DNA of 23,975 nucleotides from an uncultured Collinsella sp. (lineage in GTDB: Bacteria; Actinomycetota; Coriobacteriia; Coriobacteriales; Coriobacteriaceae): contig UQEO01000023.1 of the NCBI GenBank assembly GCA_900540095.1, forward strand, positions 1-23,975, read 5' to 3'. A program made the translations under genes and the position numbers. Below the pieces are notes generated by a model, which ran no database searches, had not been told where the DNA came from, and was given only the letters and a program-made list of their open reading frames with translations. Shown here in pieces: positions 1 through 9,723 of this stretch (positions are counted from its first letter, which is position 1; each line of letters starts with the position of its first letter).

Positions 1-1
1 C

Positions 2-2671
<2,670 letters not shown>

Positions 2672-2712
2672 CGTTTTGGGTTCAGACGCCTAACGTAGCC
2701 CCCCCTCATGCC

Positions 2713-2736
2713 GTCCGTCTCATTCGTGAGGCGGAC
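2713..2736 (+). terminator. possible ppdK terminator hairpin with TTCG loop
   Basis: A 10-bp stem (one G-U pair) closes on a TTCG tetraloop 42 bp after the ppdK stop. The sequence after it (GATTATCATG) is not a clean U-tract; T-rich sequence only appears from about 2753. It is either a weak intrinsic terminator or a 3'-end stabilising hairpin. Confidence 0.5.
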
Positions 2737-2784
2737 GATTATCATGTGCGGGTTTTGTCTTTTTGTCTGCGTAAAAAATTGTTC

Positions 2785-2812
2785 TTGCAGCAGAAACCCG
2801 CGCGTGTATACT
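2785..2812 (+). promoter_or_regulatory. candidate rplS promoter
   Basis: A good -10 hexamer TATACT lies at 2807-2812. The best-spaced -35 is TTGCAG at 2785-2790 (16-bp spacer), which matches consensus only in TTG. The -10 sits about 70 bp upstream of the rplS ATG, after the ppdK hairpin, so an independent rplS transcript is plausible. Confidence 0.45.
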
Positions 2813-2833
2813 CGAATACGTTTGTTCAACTAC

Positions 2834-2857
2834 GTGCCGGCCAGAGTGGTACGGCAC
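2834..2857 (+). promoter_or_regulatory. rplS 5'-leader hairpin
   Basis: GTGCCG (2834-2839) pairs with CGGCAC (2852-2857). An inner CCA/TGG helix closes on a GAG loop. The structure ends 24 nt before the rplS ATG, where ribosomal-protein autoregulatory leaders often lie. I cannot match it to a named leader family. Confidence 0.4.
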
Positions 2858-2881
2858 CTCTAGAAGAGTAAGGAATTGCAC

Positions 2882-3223
2882 ATGGATTACATCCGCGCAA
2901 TCGAGCGTCAGCAGATCCGCGAGGACATTCCTCAGGTTCGCGTCGCCGACAACGTCAAGGTTCACTACCGCATTAAGGAAGGCGACCGCGAGCGCATCCA
3001 GGTCTTCCAGGGCGACGTCATCCGCATGGCCGGCGCCGGTGCCCGCGAGACCTTCACCGTCCGCAAGATGTCCTTCGGTGTCGGTGTTGAGCGTACCTTC
3101 CCGCTTCACAGCCCCAAGATCGCCAAGCTCGAGGTCGTTCGTCATGGTCGCGTCCGTCGCGCCAAGCTGTACTACCTCCGCGACAAGGTGGGCAAGGCTG
3201 CTCGCATCCCCGAGAAGCGCTAA
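2882..3223 (+). CDS. rplS: 50S ribosomal protein L19
   Basis: A structural protein of the large subunit near the 30S/50S interface. The product is 113 aa, the usual L19 length. It carries family signatures: an N-terminal helix (MDYIRAIERQQIREDIPQ), the VKVHYRIKEGDRERIQVFQG barrel, the FTVRKMSFGVGVERTFPLHSP segment, and a basic C-terminus with VRRAKLYYLRDKVGKAARI. The ATG at 2882 is chosen because AAGGA (2870-2874) sits 7 nt upstream; a TTG two codons earlier is too close. Here rplS stands alone between ppdK and rnhB, not behind rpsP-rimM-trmD as in many bacteria. It has its own likely promoter, leader hairpin and strong terminator. Codons are strongly C/G-ended, as expected for a highly expressed ribosomal gene. 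Confidence 0.97.
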   Translation: MDYIRAIERQQIREDIPQVRVADNVKVHYRIKEGDRERIQVFQGDVIRMAGAGARETFTVRKMSFGVGVERTFPLHSPKIAKLEVVRHGRVRRAKLYYLRDKVGKAARIPEKR

Positions 3224-3257
3224 GAAGATCGCAGCGTCTGTCCACTCGTTTGGACGT

Positions 3258-3288
3258 AAGGGTCACCTTCGGGTGGCCCTTCTTTTTA
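3258..3288 (+). terminator. rplS intrinsic terminator
   Basis: A 10-bp stem AAGGGTCACC/GGTGGCCCTT (one G-U pair) with a TTCG loop at 3268-3271, then CTTTTTA. It lies 34 bp after the rplS stop and is a textbook Rho-independent terminator. Confidence 0.9.
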
Positions 3289-3316
3289 TCTGATTTGCAT
3301 GCAAGGAGGGCCTGGT

Positions 3317-4105
3317 ATGGCCAATATGACGAGCTCGGTTTCGGCATCGCAGGTTGCCGGAGAGCTGGCGAGCGCAACGTTTGAGGAGATCCCCGCCCTC
3401 GTGGAGCATTATCGCGAGGACCCGCGCCAGCAGGTGATCAAGGCTTGTGAACGCGCCCTCAAACGCCATGCCAAAGAGCTTGCCGAGCGCGAGCGCGTCA
3501 ACGGCATGTATGAGTTGATGCATGAGCTTGGCGGCGATGGGGTGGTCGTTGGTGTCGACGAGGTGGGTCGCGGATCGGTGGCCGGTCCTTTGACGGTGTG
3601 CGCCGTCTGTCTTCCTATGGAGCCGCGCGTCTGGGGTATCAACGATTCCAAAAAGCTCACGCCCGCGCGTCGCGAGTTGCTCTCTGTGAAGATTGCCGAG
3701 GTGGCGACGGCGATTGGTTTTTGCCATATCGCGCCGAAGGATATCGATGAGATGGGCATGGCCCGCGCCATCCGCGCTGCCGTCGCGGGCGCCGTGGCCG
3801 ATACGGGACTTGAACCCGACTGCGTCCTCATGGATGGCAACCCCTTGGGCGCCGTTCCTAACGAGCGCGATGTGGTGAAAGGCGATGCCAAGATCGCCTG
3901 CATCGCCGCGGCGTCCATCATGGCCAAGGTCACGCGTGACGAGATGATGGTCGAGTACGATGCCGAGTATCCCGAGTACCATCTGGCCGAGTCGAAGGGC
4001 TATGCGAGCCCCGAGCACATCGAGGCCATTCGCAAACATGGACTTTGCCCGCTGCATCGTGTGAGCTTTTGCGGAAACTTTCTGCAGACTGAGCGCCTTT
4101 TCTAG
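3317..4105 (+). CDS. rnhB: ribonuclease HII
   Basis: Removes RNA from RNA/DNA hybrids, including single ribonucleotides left in DNA. The product is 262 aa. The catalytic DEDD set is visible: D81 and E82 in GVDEVGRGSVAGPL, D173 in LMDGNPLG, and D208 in AAASIMAKVTRDEM. About 75 residues precede the catalytic core, rich in charged helix; a similar N-terminal substrate-binding extension is known in Bacillus-type RNase HII. The ATG at 3317 is chosen because AAGGAGGG (3303-3310) lies 6 nt upstream. An earlier in-frame ATG at 3299 would place the ribosome-binding site inside the gene. The gene starts only 29 bp after the rplS terminator, with no clear promoter between, so its transcription may depend on read-through. 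A strong terminator follows. Confidence 0.95.
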   Translation: MANMTSSVSASQVAGELASATFEEIPALVEHYREDPRQQVIKACERALKRHAKELAERERVNGMYELMHELGGDGVVVGVDEVGRGSVAGPLTVCAVCLPMEPRVWGINDSKKLTPARRELLSVKIAEVATAIGFCHIAPKDIDEMGMARAIRAAVAGAVADTGLEPDCVLMDGNPLGAVPNERDVVKGDAKIACIAAASIMAKVTRDEMMVEYDAEYPEYHLAESKGYASPEHIEAIRKHGLCPLHRVSFCGNFLQTERLF

Positions 4106-4154
4106 GTCAATTGTGGAGACAGGGACCTCTGGCGTTTTATAAACCTGCTGGTAG

Positions 4155-4196
4155 CGGGCCGTATGCAGCTCCATTGCTGCGTACGGCCCGTTTTTT
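4155..4196 (+). terminator. rnhB intrinsic terminator
   Basis: A 15-bp stem (CGGGCCGTA-T-GCAGC pairing with GCTGC-G-TACGGCCCG, one T-G wobble) with a 6-nt loop, immediately followed by six Ts. Very strong Rho-independent terminator about 50 bp after rnhB. Confidence 0.95.
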
Positions 4197-4248
4197 GACG
4201 GTATTTGGTCAGCTTTTGGTTTGCTTCCGGTACTTACCCGCATGAAAG

Positions 4249-4269
4249 GTGCCCTCATCATCGGGGCAC
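4249..4269 (+). promoter_or_regulatory. hairpin upstream of yraN
   Basis: GTGCCC (4249-4254) pairs with GGGCAC (4264-4269) across a 9-nt loop, 12 nt before the yraN ribosome-binding site. There is no U-tract, so it is a leader hairpin and not a terminator. I see no convincing promoter hexamers between the rnhB terminator and this point. Confidence 0.3.
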
Positions 4270-4294
4270 TGCAGCGTGCGGGAAAGGAGACCCC

Positions 4295-4780
4295 ATGAGT
4301 GCCGCAAGGAAAAAGAGCAAGACGCAGCAGCTCAAGGAGCGTTGGGAAAACGGCGAGCTCGACTGCGGGGCGATGACGCCCGAATTTATCAAGGGACTCA
4401 GTCCCCGCGAGCTGGGCATGCTGGGCGAGCTTATCGCAATCGACTACTTTAACGAGCGCGGCTACACCTTGCTGGAGCAGGGTTATCGTTGCACCGAGGG
4501 TGAGGCCGACCTGGTGCTGCTCGATGAGCTCGACGATGTCGTGGTGATGGCCGAGGTCAAGACCAGACGTGTCGCACTGGATTGCAACACGCGGGTCTTT
4601 CCCGAGGAGGCCGTGGACGCCCAAAAGCAACGCCGCTACCGCCGCATCGCAAGTTGCTATCTCATGGAGCATTATCCTCTCAAGGCGATTCGCTTCGATG
4701 CGGTGGGTGTCACCATTCGCGGCGGGCATATCGCCGAGATCGAGCATCAGTACAACGCGTTCGATTGGCAGGTGTCGTGA
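4295..4780 (+). CDS. yraN: YraN/UPF0102 family endonuclease-fold protein
   Basis: The product is 161 aa. The core matches the UPF0102 (YraN) PD-(D/E)XK-like fold: LGMLGELIAIDYFNERGYTL, then GEADLVLLDELDD with the acidic residue, then VVMAEVKTRR with the E-x-K signature. The cellular role of the family is not settled; a DNA-processing function is inferred from the fold and from the frequent proximity of rnhB and dprA. An unusual feature is a charged N-terminal extension of about 35 residues (AARKKSKTQQLKERWENG) before the usual start of homology. The ATG at 4295 is supported by GGAAAGGAGA (4281-4290). The stop TGA overlaps the comM ATG by one base (TGATG), which implies translational coupling in a yraN-comM-dprA-trmFO-xerC operon. 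Confidence 0.88.
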   Translation: MSAARKKSKTQQLKERWENGELDCGAMTPEFIKGLSPRELGMLGELIAIDYFNERGYTLLEQGYRCTEGEADLVLLDELDDVVVMAEVKTRRVALDCNTRVFPEEAVDAQKQRRYRRIASCYLMEHYPLKAIRFDAVGVTIRGGHIAEIEHQYNAFDWQVS

Positions 4781-6303
4781 TGGCGTTCGAGACGTTTGCC
4801 GTTCACGCGGCCTGCATCCGCGGCGTCGAGGCGATTCACGTCACGGTCGAGGTCTCGCTTGCCGGTGGCATCCCAGGCATTCAGATGCTCGGCATCCCGA
4901 GTATGGAGGTGATGGAGTCACGTGGTCGTATTCGCTGTGCGATGCGCTCCGCCGGGTTCGAGATCCCGCGCTCGGGCATTACGGTCAATCTGGCGCCCGG
5001 CGATATTCGCAAGACCGGTAGCGGCTTTGATCTGCCCATCGCCATTGCGGTTCTAGCGGCCGATGGTCAGATTCCCCGCGACAACCTCGATCGCTGCCTT
5101 ATCGCCGGCGAGCTCGGCTTGGACGGTACGGTGCTTCCTGTCAAGGGCGAGGTGGCGTTTCAGCTATTGGCTCGCGACATGGGGCTGTCTTTTATCGCCG
5201 GCAGGTCCGACCAGCATGTGCCAATCGCGGGCGTGGATTGCGGCTTTATCGACCATCTGTCTCAGCTTGCCCATGGTATGGGCGATGCCGCGCGGCACTA
5301 CTTGGATTCCGAGGGCGTCGAGGCGGCCTTTGAGCCCGAGCTCGACTATGCCGACGTACTGGGGCAGGAGGTTGCTAAACGCGGCATGGCACTGGCAGCG
5401 GCAGGAGAACTCGGCTTGCTCATGATCGGGTCTCCGGGATCGGGCAAGACGATGCTCGCACGCCGTATGACCGGCATCCTGCCCGAGCTTTCCGTTGAGG
5501 ATCAACAGGAGGCGCTGTGCATCCATTCGGTTTTGGGTGAGAACATCGATGGCTTGTTGGCGGGGCACCGCCCCTTCCGCAGTCCCCACCACAGTATTTC
5601 GACCGCAGGCCTTATCGGCGGCGGGCGCCCGGTGCACCCGGGTGAGATCAGCCTTGCTCATGGTGGCGTGCTCTTTTTGGACGAGCTTGCCGAGTTTCCC
5701 ACGGGTGTGCTGCAGACGCTGCGTCAGCCCATCGAACGCGGTTATGTGAGGATCGTACGCGTCGACGGGGCCTTTACCTTCCCGTCGCGCTTTCAGCTGC
5801 TGGCTGCGAGCAATCCCTGCCCTTGCGGCTTTTTGGGCGATCGCGAGGTGCCGTGTCGCTGCTCGGCGGCGATGGTCGAGCGCTATCGGTCTAAACTGCG
5901 CGGTCCTTTGGCCGACCGTATCGACATGATGATCGATGTGACCCGTCCCGACCCTCAAGTGATTATCGAGGGTGCGGAGGGCATGTCGTCGGCCGAGTTA
6001 CGTGACTACGTTGTGCGCGGTCGCGCCTTTCGCGCTTGGCGCGAATCCCGCATGGACGATGCGGATGCCGAGGCCGAGGATGACGAGACACGGTCCATTG
6101 ACGGCGTCGTTTCGACCTTCGAGCTCGATGATGCGGCGGAGAAGTGTGTGCTCGGCCTGTCGAAGCGCACGCATCTCACAGGGCGTGGCATCGTGCGCCT
6201 GGTTCGCATTGCGCGCACGATCGCAGATGTCGCCGAGAGCGAGCAGGTGACGCAGGACCACGTGCTCGAGGCGGCGATGTACCAGGGAAGGAGGGACCAA
6301 TGA
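4780..6303 (+). CDS. comM: YifB/ComM family Mg-chelatase-like AAA+ ATPase
   Basis: The product is 507 aa, the usual ComM length. The N-terminal ~190 residues form the S5/Lon-protease-like ChlI domain (GIQMLGIPSMEVMESRGRIR, SGFDLPIAIAVLAADGQIP, LDGTVLPVKG). The AAA+ core has Walker A GSPGSGKT at residues 217-224, the FRSPHHSIS and HPGEISLAHGG segments, Walker B VLFLDEL, and the cysteine-rich NPCPCG...PCRCS element typical of the family. A C-terminal Mg-chelatase lid helix bundle follows. Family knowledge: ComM is a branch-migration helicase used in natural transformation. Being directly followed by dprA fits a DNA-uptake/recombination role, but no uptake genes are seen here. The start overlaps the yraN stop, and the stop overlaps the dprA start (ATGA). 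Confidence 0.94.
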   Translation: MAFETFAVHAACIRGVEAIHVTVEVSLAGGIPGIQMLGIPSMEVMESRGRIRCAMRSAGFEIPRSGITVNLAPGDIRKTGSGFDLPIAIAVLAADGQIPRDNLDRCLIAGELGLDGTVLPVKGEVAFQLLARDMGLSFIAGRSDQHVPIAGVDCGFIDHLSQLAHGMGDAARHYLDSEGVEAAFEPELDYADVLGQEVAKRGMALAAAGELGLLMIGSPGSGKTMLARRMTGILPELSVEDQQEALCIHSVLGENIDGLLAGHRPFRSPHHSISTAGLIGGGRPVHPGEISLAHGGVLFLDELAEFPTGVLQTLRQPIERGYVRIVRVDGAFTFPSRFQLLAASNPCPCGFLGDREVPCRCSAAMVERYRSKLRGPLADRIDMMIDVTRPDPQVIIEGAEGMSSAELRDYVVRGRAFRAWRESRMDDADAEAEDDETRSIDGVVSTFELDDAAEKCVLGLSKRTHLTGRGIVRLVRIARTIADVAESEQVTQDHVLEAAMYQGRRDQ

Positions 6304-7235
6304 TGGACGAGGGGACCTTTGAGTTGCATCCAGGTGATGCGTTGTATCCCGAGACCGTTTTGGAGCTTTCTGATGTGCCGCAGACGCTCTATGTGCGCGG
6401 CAACCCCGAGGTGCTTTCGACGCCCGCACTCTCCGTCATCGGCGCGCGCAAGGCCTCGCCGTATGGTCTTGCCGTGGCAGAGCTGGCCGCGAAAGTCGCG
6501 GTCGAGGCGGGGGTGACGGTGGTCTCGGGCGGTGCGGTCGGCTGCGACCAGGCCTCGGGTTGGGCCGCGGTCAACGCCGGTGGCAGGCACGTCGTGGTGT
6601 TGGGTACGGGCGCCGACGTGGTCTACCCGCGTTCGAGTGCGGGGCTCATCGCGCGCACGTTCGATACGGGCGGCGCAGTCGTGTCCATCTCGCCTTGGGG
6701 TATGGGGCCGCGTAAGTTTGCCTTTCCGCGGCGTAACCGGGTGATTGCCGCGCTTTCGCAGGCGCTCTTTGTGTCGGAGGCCGGCATGCCCTCGGGCACG
6801 TTCTCGACGGCGGAGGCCGCCATGGACCTGGGGCGCGAGCTGCTTGCGGTACCGGGATCCATTTTGTCACCCGAGTCGCGCGGGACCAACTACCTCATCG
6901 CCAACGGGGCCTGCTGCATTATCGACGAGGAATCTATTGAGATGGCCATCTCGCGAATCTACGGCACCTTGCGCTATTCGCGTCCCGATGCGCCCGGTAT
7001 CGCCGATCTGGACCCCATGCAGCAGACCGTGATGCATGCGCTCATCGCCTCTCCGCTCAAGGTCGACGACATCGCGGCACTCGTGTCGCTCGATGCAGTC
7101 GGCGTACTCAAACTCTTGGGTTCGCTTGAACTCGAGGGCCTTATCGAGCGCATGATGGATGGAAGGTATGCGCCCTCCAAGTTTGCCCTTCACGCCCAGA
7201 CGCCCTTCGGTCACAATGGAAAACGTGTCAATTAG
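6300..7235 (+). CDS. dprA: DNA-processing protein DprA/Smf family
   Basis: DprA binds incoming single-stranded DNA and loads RecA. The product is 311 aa. A Rossmann-like core is visible: LSVIGARKASPYG, VVLGTGADVVYPR, FAFPRRNRVIAALSQALFVSEA, GRELLAVPGSILSPESRGTNYLIANGA. A C-terminal winged-helix segment follows (about residues 235-295, DPMQQTVMHALIASPLKVDDIAALV). The N-terminal SAM-like domain of longer DprAs is absent. The nucleotide-binding loop is divergent: SGGAVGCDQASG replaces the usual SGxARGIDxxAH. AAGGAGGG (6288-6295) serves either the ATG at 6300, overlapping the comM stop as ATGA, or the next ATG at 6303. I use 6300. The long hypothetical-looking frame upstream of 6300 lies inside comM and is not coding. 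Confidence 0.9.
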   Translation: MMDEGTFELHPGDALYPETVLELSDVPQTLYVRGNPEVLSTPALSVIGARKASPYGLAVAELAAKVAVEAGVTVVSGGAVGCDQASGWAAVNAGGRHVVVLGTGADVVYPRSSAGLIARTFDTGGAVVSISPWGMGPRKFAFPRRNRVIAALSQALFVSEAGMPSGTFSTAEAAMDLGRELLAVPGSILSPESRGTNYLIANGACCIIDEESIEMAISRIYGTLRYSRPDAPGIADLDPMQQTVMHALIASPLKVDDIAALVSLDAVGVLKLLGSLELEGLIERMMDGRYAPSKFALHAQTPFGHNGKRVN

Positions 7236-7249
7236 AAAGGTGTTTGCAG

Positions 7250-8587
7250 ATGCAGTTCGATCAGGTGACGGTTATCGGTGGCGGTCTGGCGGGTTCGGAG
7301 TGCGCGATCCAGCTGGCAGACCGCGGGTTTGCCGTAAAGCTGTGCGAGATGCGCCCCCAGGTGAGCTCCCCGGCCCACCATACCGATCACCTGGCAGAGC
7401 TCGTCTGCTCCAATTCGTTTAAGTCGACCCGTCCGGATTCTGCGGCTGGTTTGCTGAAGGCCGAGCTTGAGCGCATGGGTTCAGTCCTGCTCGATTGCGC
7501 CCATCGCGCCGCTGTTCCCGCCGGTGGTGCCTTGGCGGTCGACCGCGTCAAGTTTTCCGAGCTTGTCGAGGCCGAGGTTGCCGCCCGTTCCAATATCGAG
7601 ATCATTCACGGCGAGGTCACGCAGATTCCCGAGGGTCATGTGGTCATTGCCGCCGGCCCCTTGTGCTCGCCGGCGCTGAGCGAAGAGGTCATGAAGCTCG
7701 TCGGTGGCGACGCCCTTGCGTTCTTCGATGCCGCGGCTCCGATCGTCGATGCCTCCACGCTCGATATGGACGTGCTGTTCTCGCAGTCGCGCTACGAGGA
7801 GCAGGGGAGCGGCGACTATCTCAACGCTCCGCTCAACAAGGAGGAGTACGAGGCCTTTATCGAGGCGCTTACCACGGCCGACCGCGTGGTGCTCAAGGAT
7901 TTTGAGGGCGGCGATCTGTTCCAGGCCTGCCAGCCTGCCGAGGAGGTTGCACGCACCGGCAAGGACGCTATTCGCTTTGGCGCCATGAAGCCCGTCGGCC
8001 TCACCGACCCGCGTACCGGACGTCGCCCCTGGGCGGCGATTCAGCTGCGTGCCGAGAACAAGGAGAAGACCGCCTATAACCTGGTGGGCTTCCAGACCAA
8101 CTTGACCTTTGGCGAGCAGAAGCGCATCTTCCATATGGTGCCGGGCCTGGAGAACGCTGAGTTCTTCCGCTACGGTGTCATGCACCGCAATACCTTTGTC
8201 GACGCCCCACACGTGCTTGATGGCACCTTTGCCGTGCCCGGTACCGGTGTGCGCCTGGCCGGTCAGATTACCGGCACCGAGGGGTACATGGAAGCCGTGG
8301 CGACCGGTCTACTCGCGGCGCTCAACACCTATGCCGATGCTATCGGTGCCGCGGGCGTCGAGTTGCCGCGTGTGGGCGCCCTGGGTGCGCTCGTGGGCTA
8401 TGCGACCGATCCTGCCACCGTTGGCTATCAGCCCATGCATGTCAACTTTGGCCTGGTGCCGCCACTCGAGGATGGTAAGCGCCGCAGCAAGCGCGACCGC
8501 TACCAGGCCTATGCGGACCGTGCGCTCGAGGCCCTTGATGCCTATCTGGCCACTCGCCCCGATTTGTTTGGAGGCGACCGGTCATAG
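7250..8587 (+). CDS. trmFO: methylenetetrahydrofolate-tRNA-(uracil-54-C5)-methyltransferase TrmFO
   Basis: Makes ribothymidine at tRNA position 54 using 5,10-methylene-THF and FADH2. The product is 445 aa. The FAD-binding dinucleotide fold is at residues 8-17 (VIGGGLAGSE). The two cysteines known to matter in the Bacillus enzyme (Cys53 and Cys226) align as C53 in ELVCSNSFKS and C227 in DLFQACQPAEE. Other family blocks: RPWAAIQLRAENKEKTAYNL and QITGTEGYMEAVATGL. The ATG at 7250 follows AGAAAGG (7234-7240) with a 9-nt gap; a TTG two codons earlier is too close to that site. The gene lies 14 bp after dprA. It ends in TAG at 8585-8587, where the downstream recombinase frame appears to begin. Confidence 0.96.
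   Translation: MQFDQVTVIGGGLAGSECAIQLADRGFAVKLCEMRPQVSSPAHHTDHLAELVCSNSFKSTRPDSAAGLLKAELERMGSVLLDCAHRAAVPAGGALAVDRVKFSELVEAEVAARSNIEIIHGEVTQIPEGHVVIAAGPLCSPALSEEVMKLVGGDALAFFDAAAPIVDASTLDMDVLFSQSRYEEQGSGDYLNAPLNKEEYEAFIEALTTADRVVLKDFEGGDLFQACQPAEEVARTGKDAIRFGAMKPVGLTDPRTGRRPWAAIQLRAENKEKTAYNLVGFQTNLTFGEQKRIFHMVPGLENAEFFRYGVMHRNTFVDAPHVLDGTFAVPGTGVRLAGQITGTEGYMEAVATGLLAALNTYADAIGAAGVELPRVGALGALVGYATDPATVGYQPMHVNFGLVPPLEDGKRRSKRDRYQAYADRALEALDAYLATRPDLFGGDRS
8570..8574 (+). promoter_or_regulatory. ribosome-binding site for the xerC-like gene
   Basis: GGAGG inside the end of trmFO, 9 nt before an ATA at 8584 and 6 nt before a GTC at 8581. There is no ATG, GTG or TTG in the xerC frame at usable distance, so this site is the main evidence that translation starts here and not at the GTG at 8662. 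Confidence 0.55.
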
Positions 8588-9504
8588 CCTTTGACCTGTA
8601 CGACACCGTCGACTCGTTTATCGCCTATATCGCACGTGTCGAGGGGCTTTCTCCCAACACGGTGACTGCCTATGGCTCGAGACTGGAGCGCTTTGCTGCC
8701 TGGTGCGAGCGCGAGGATATCGATGCTTTCGCTGCCGACGTGCGCACCATTCGTCGCTATCTTGCCGAGCTTTCGCGTGAGCAGGTGGCTCCCCGAACGC
8801 TTGCGGCGCATCTGTCTTCCATTCGCTCGCTCTATCGCTGGATGGCTGCCGAGGGGATTGTCGAGGGCGATGCGGTCTCGGCGATCGCGTCGCCCAAGCT
8901 GCCGCGTGACCTGCCGGGCGTCCTTACGACCCAGCAGGTCGAGGCGCTGCTCAAGACGCCTGATACCTCAACGCCCGCGGGACTGCGCGATGCGGCGATG
9001 CTCGAGTTGCTCTATGCCTCGGGTGCCCGCATCTCAGAGCTTTCGGCGCTCAATGTGGAATCCATCTCATGGTCCGAGCGCACGCTGCGCCTGTGGGGCA
9101 AGGGAAGCAAGGAGCGCATCGTTCCTCTGTATCGTCGTGCGCTCGATGTGACGCGTCTCTATATTGAAGAGGGGAGGCCGGAGTTGCTCGCTCGGGCAAA
9201 GCGCCGCGACCTCGCTACCGGGCCGCATCCGCTGCTTATATCGGCGCGCGGCAATCGCATGAGCGCCGCGATGCTCCGGCGGCGGTTCCATACGCTGGCG
9301 ACGTTTGCCGGCATTCCGGCTGACATCGCCCCGCATGCGATGCGCCATACCTTTGCGACCGATTTGCTCGAGGGCGGTGCGGACCTGCGCTCGGTTCAAG
9401 AGCTACTAGGTCATGCGAGCCTGTCCACGACGCAGATCTACACGCATCTCACGCCCGATCGGCTCAAACGTGCCGTGGCTCAAGCCCATCCCCGCGGCGA
9501 ATAG
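8584..9504 (+). CDS. xerC: XerC/XerD-type tyrosine recombinase
   Basis: A site-specific recombinase of the family that resolves chromosome dimers at dif. From 8584 it is 306 aa, the usual Xer length. The N-terminal SAM-like core-binding domain reads TVDSFIAYIARVEGLSPNTVTAYGSRLERF. Catalytic residues: R149 (YASGARISEL), K173 (WGKGSKERIVPL), H251 and R254 (PHAMRHTFA), H277 (LLGHASLSTTQ) and nucleophile Y286 (TQIYTHLT). Start problem: family homology extends about 25 residues upstream of the only standard in-frame start (GTG at 8662, giving 280 aa). Upstream there is only ATA, GTC or CTG, yet GGAGG at 8570-8574 is well placed. I use the ATA at 8584, which overlaps the trmFO stop as ATAG; an automatic annotation would use 8662. 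The trmFO-xerC order is conserved in Gram-positives, favouring a core Xer protein over an integrase. Confidence 0.9.
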   Translation: MAFDLYDTVDSFIAYIARVEGLSPNTVTAYGSRLERFAAWCEREDIDAFAADVRTIRRYLAELSREQVAPRTLAAHLSSIRSLYRWMAAEGIVEGDAVSAIASPKLPRDLPGVLTTQQVEALLKTPDTSTPAGLRDAAMLELLYASGARISELSALNVESISWSERTLRLWGKGSKERIVPLYRRALDVTRLYIEEGRPELLARAKRRDLATGPHPLLISARGNRMSAAMLRRRFHTLATFAGIPADIAPHAMRHTFATDLLEGGADLRSVQELLGHASLSTTQIYTHLTPDRLKRAVAQAHPRGE

Positions 9505-9553
9505 TGGCTGGGACGTCCCGCGCCGCACTCAGGTGTGTGGTTTTGATTGCGGG

Positions 9554-9582
9554 TTGGCAGGAAGATGCATTCCTGCTATCAT
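9554..9582 (+). promoter_or_regulatory. rpsB-tsf promoter
   Basis: -35 TTGGCA (9554-9559, 5/6 to consensus), a 17-bp spacer, and -10 TATCAT (9577-9582) preceded by TGC, giving an extended -10. This is the best sigma-70-type promoter in the window. Predicted transcript start near 9589. Confidence 0.82.
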
Positions 9583-9589
9583 TCATCGG

Positions 9590-9720
9590 GTTGCTTCACG
9601 GCAACATGTTTTTATCACGCACGCGCGGCTACTTCATACCGTGGTGCCCGGGCTTTGGTAGCACATGTCCGGGTTGGTTTTGGAGGATGACCCCGCGCGG
9701 AGGCAAACCACAGGAGGTTT
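9590..9720 (+). promoter_or_regulatory. rpsB 5' leader, possible autoregulatory RNA
   Basis: About 134 nt of transcribed, apparently non-coding leader separates the promoter from the rpsB ATG. It contains short complementary pairs: CCCGG near 9648-9652 with CCGGG near 9669-9673, and GTGC near 9643-9646 with GCAC near 9660-9663. These are mutually exclusive or nested. S2 autoregulates its leader in other bacteria; I cannot show that this leader is homologous. Confidence 0.3.
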
Positions 9721-9723
9721 AAC

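Noticed and set aside
4106..4150. Possible degenerate copy of the REP-like repeat after rnhB (ATTGTGGAGACAGGG resembles ATTGGGGACAGG)
   Set aside because: Only a short gapped similarity, with no inverted partner or self-complementary ends. Too weak to call without a genome-wide search.
4195..4236. Promoter for the yraN operon (TTGACG at 4195-4200 or TTGGTC at 4205-4210 with TACTTA at 4231-4236)
   Set aside because: TTGACG lies in the rnhB terminator tail without a matching -10, and TTGGTC/TACTTA is spaced at 20 bp. Neither pair is convincing.
3263..4747. Minus-strand 494-aa open frame across rnhB and yraN
   Set aside because: It runs through two well-supported genes and the strong rnhB terminator, and has no family features.
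8584..9504. Phage or integrative-element integrase
   Set aside because: Length, the Xer-like domain layout and placement directly after trmFO in a housekeeping operon fit a core Xer recombinase. No attachment sites or mobile genes surround it.
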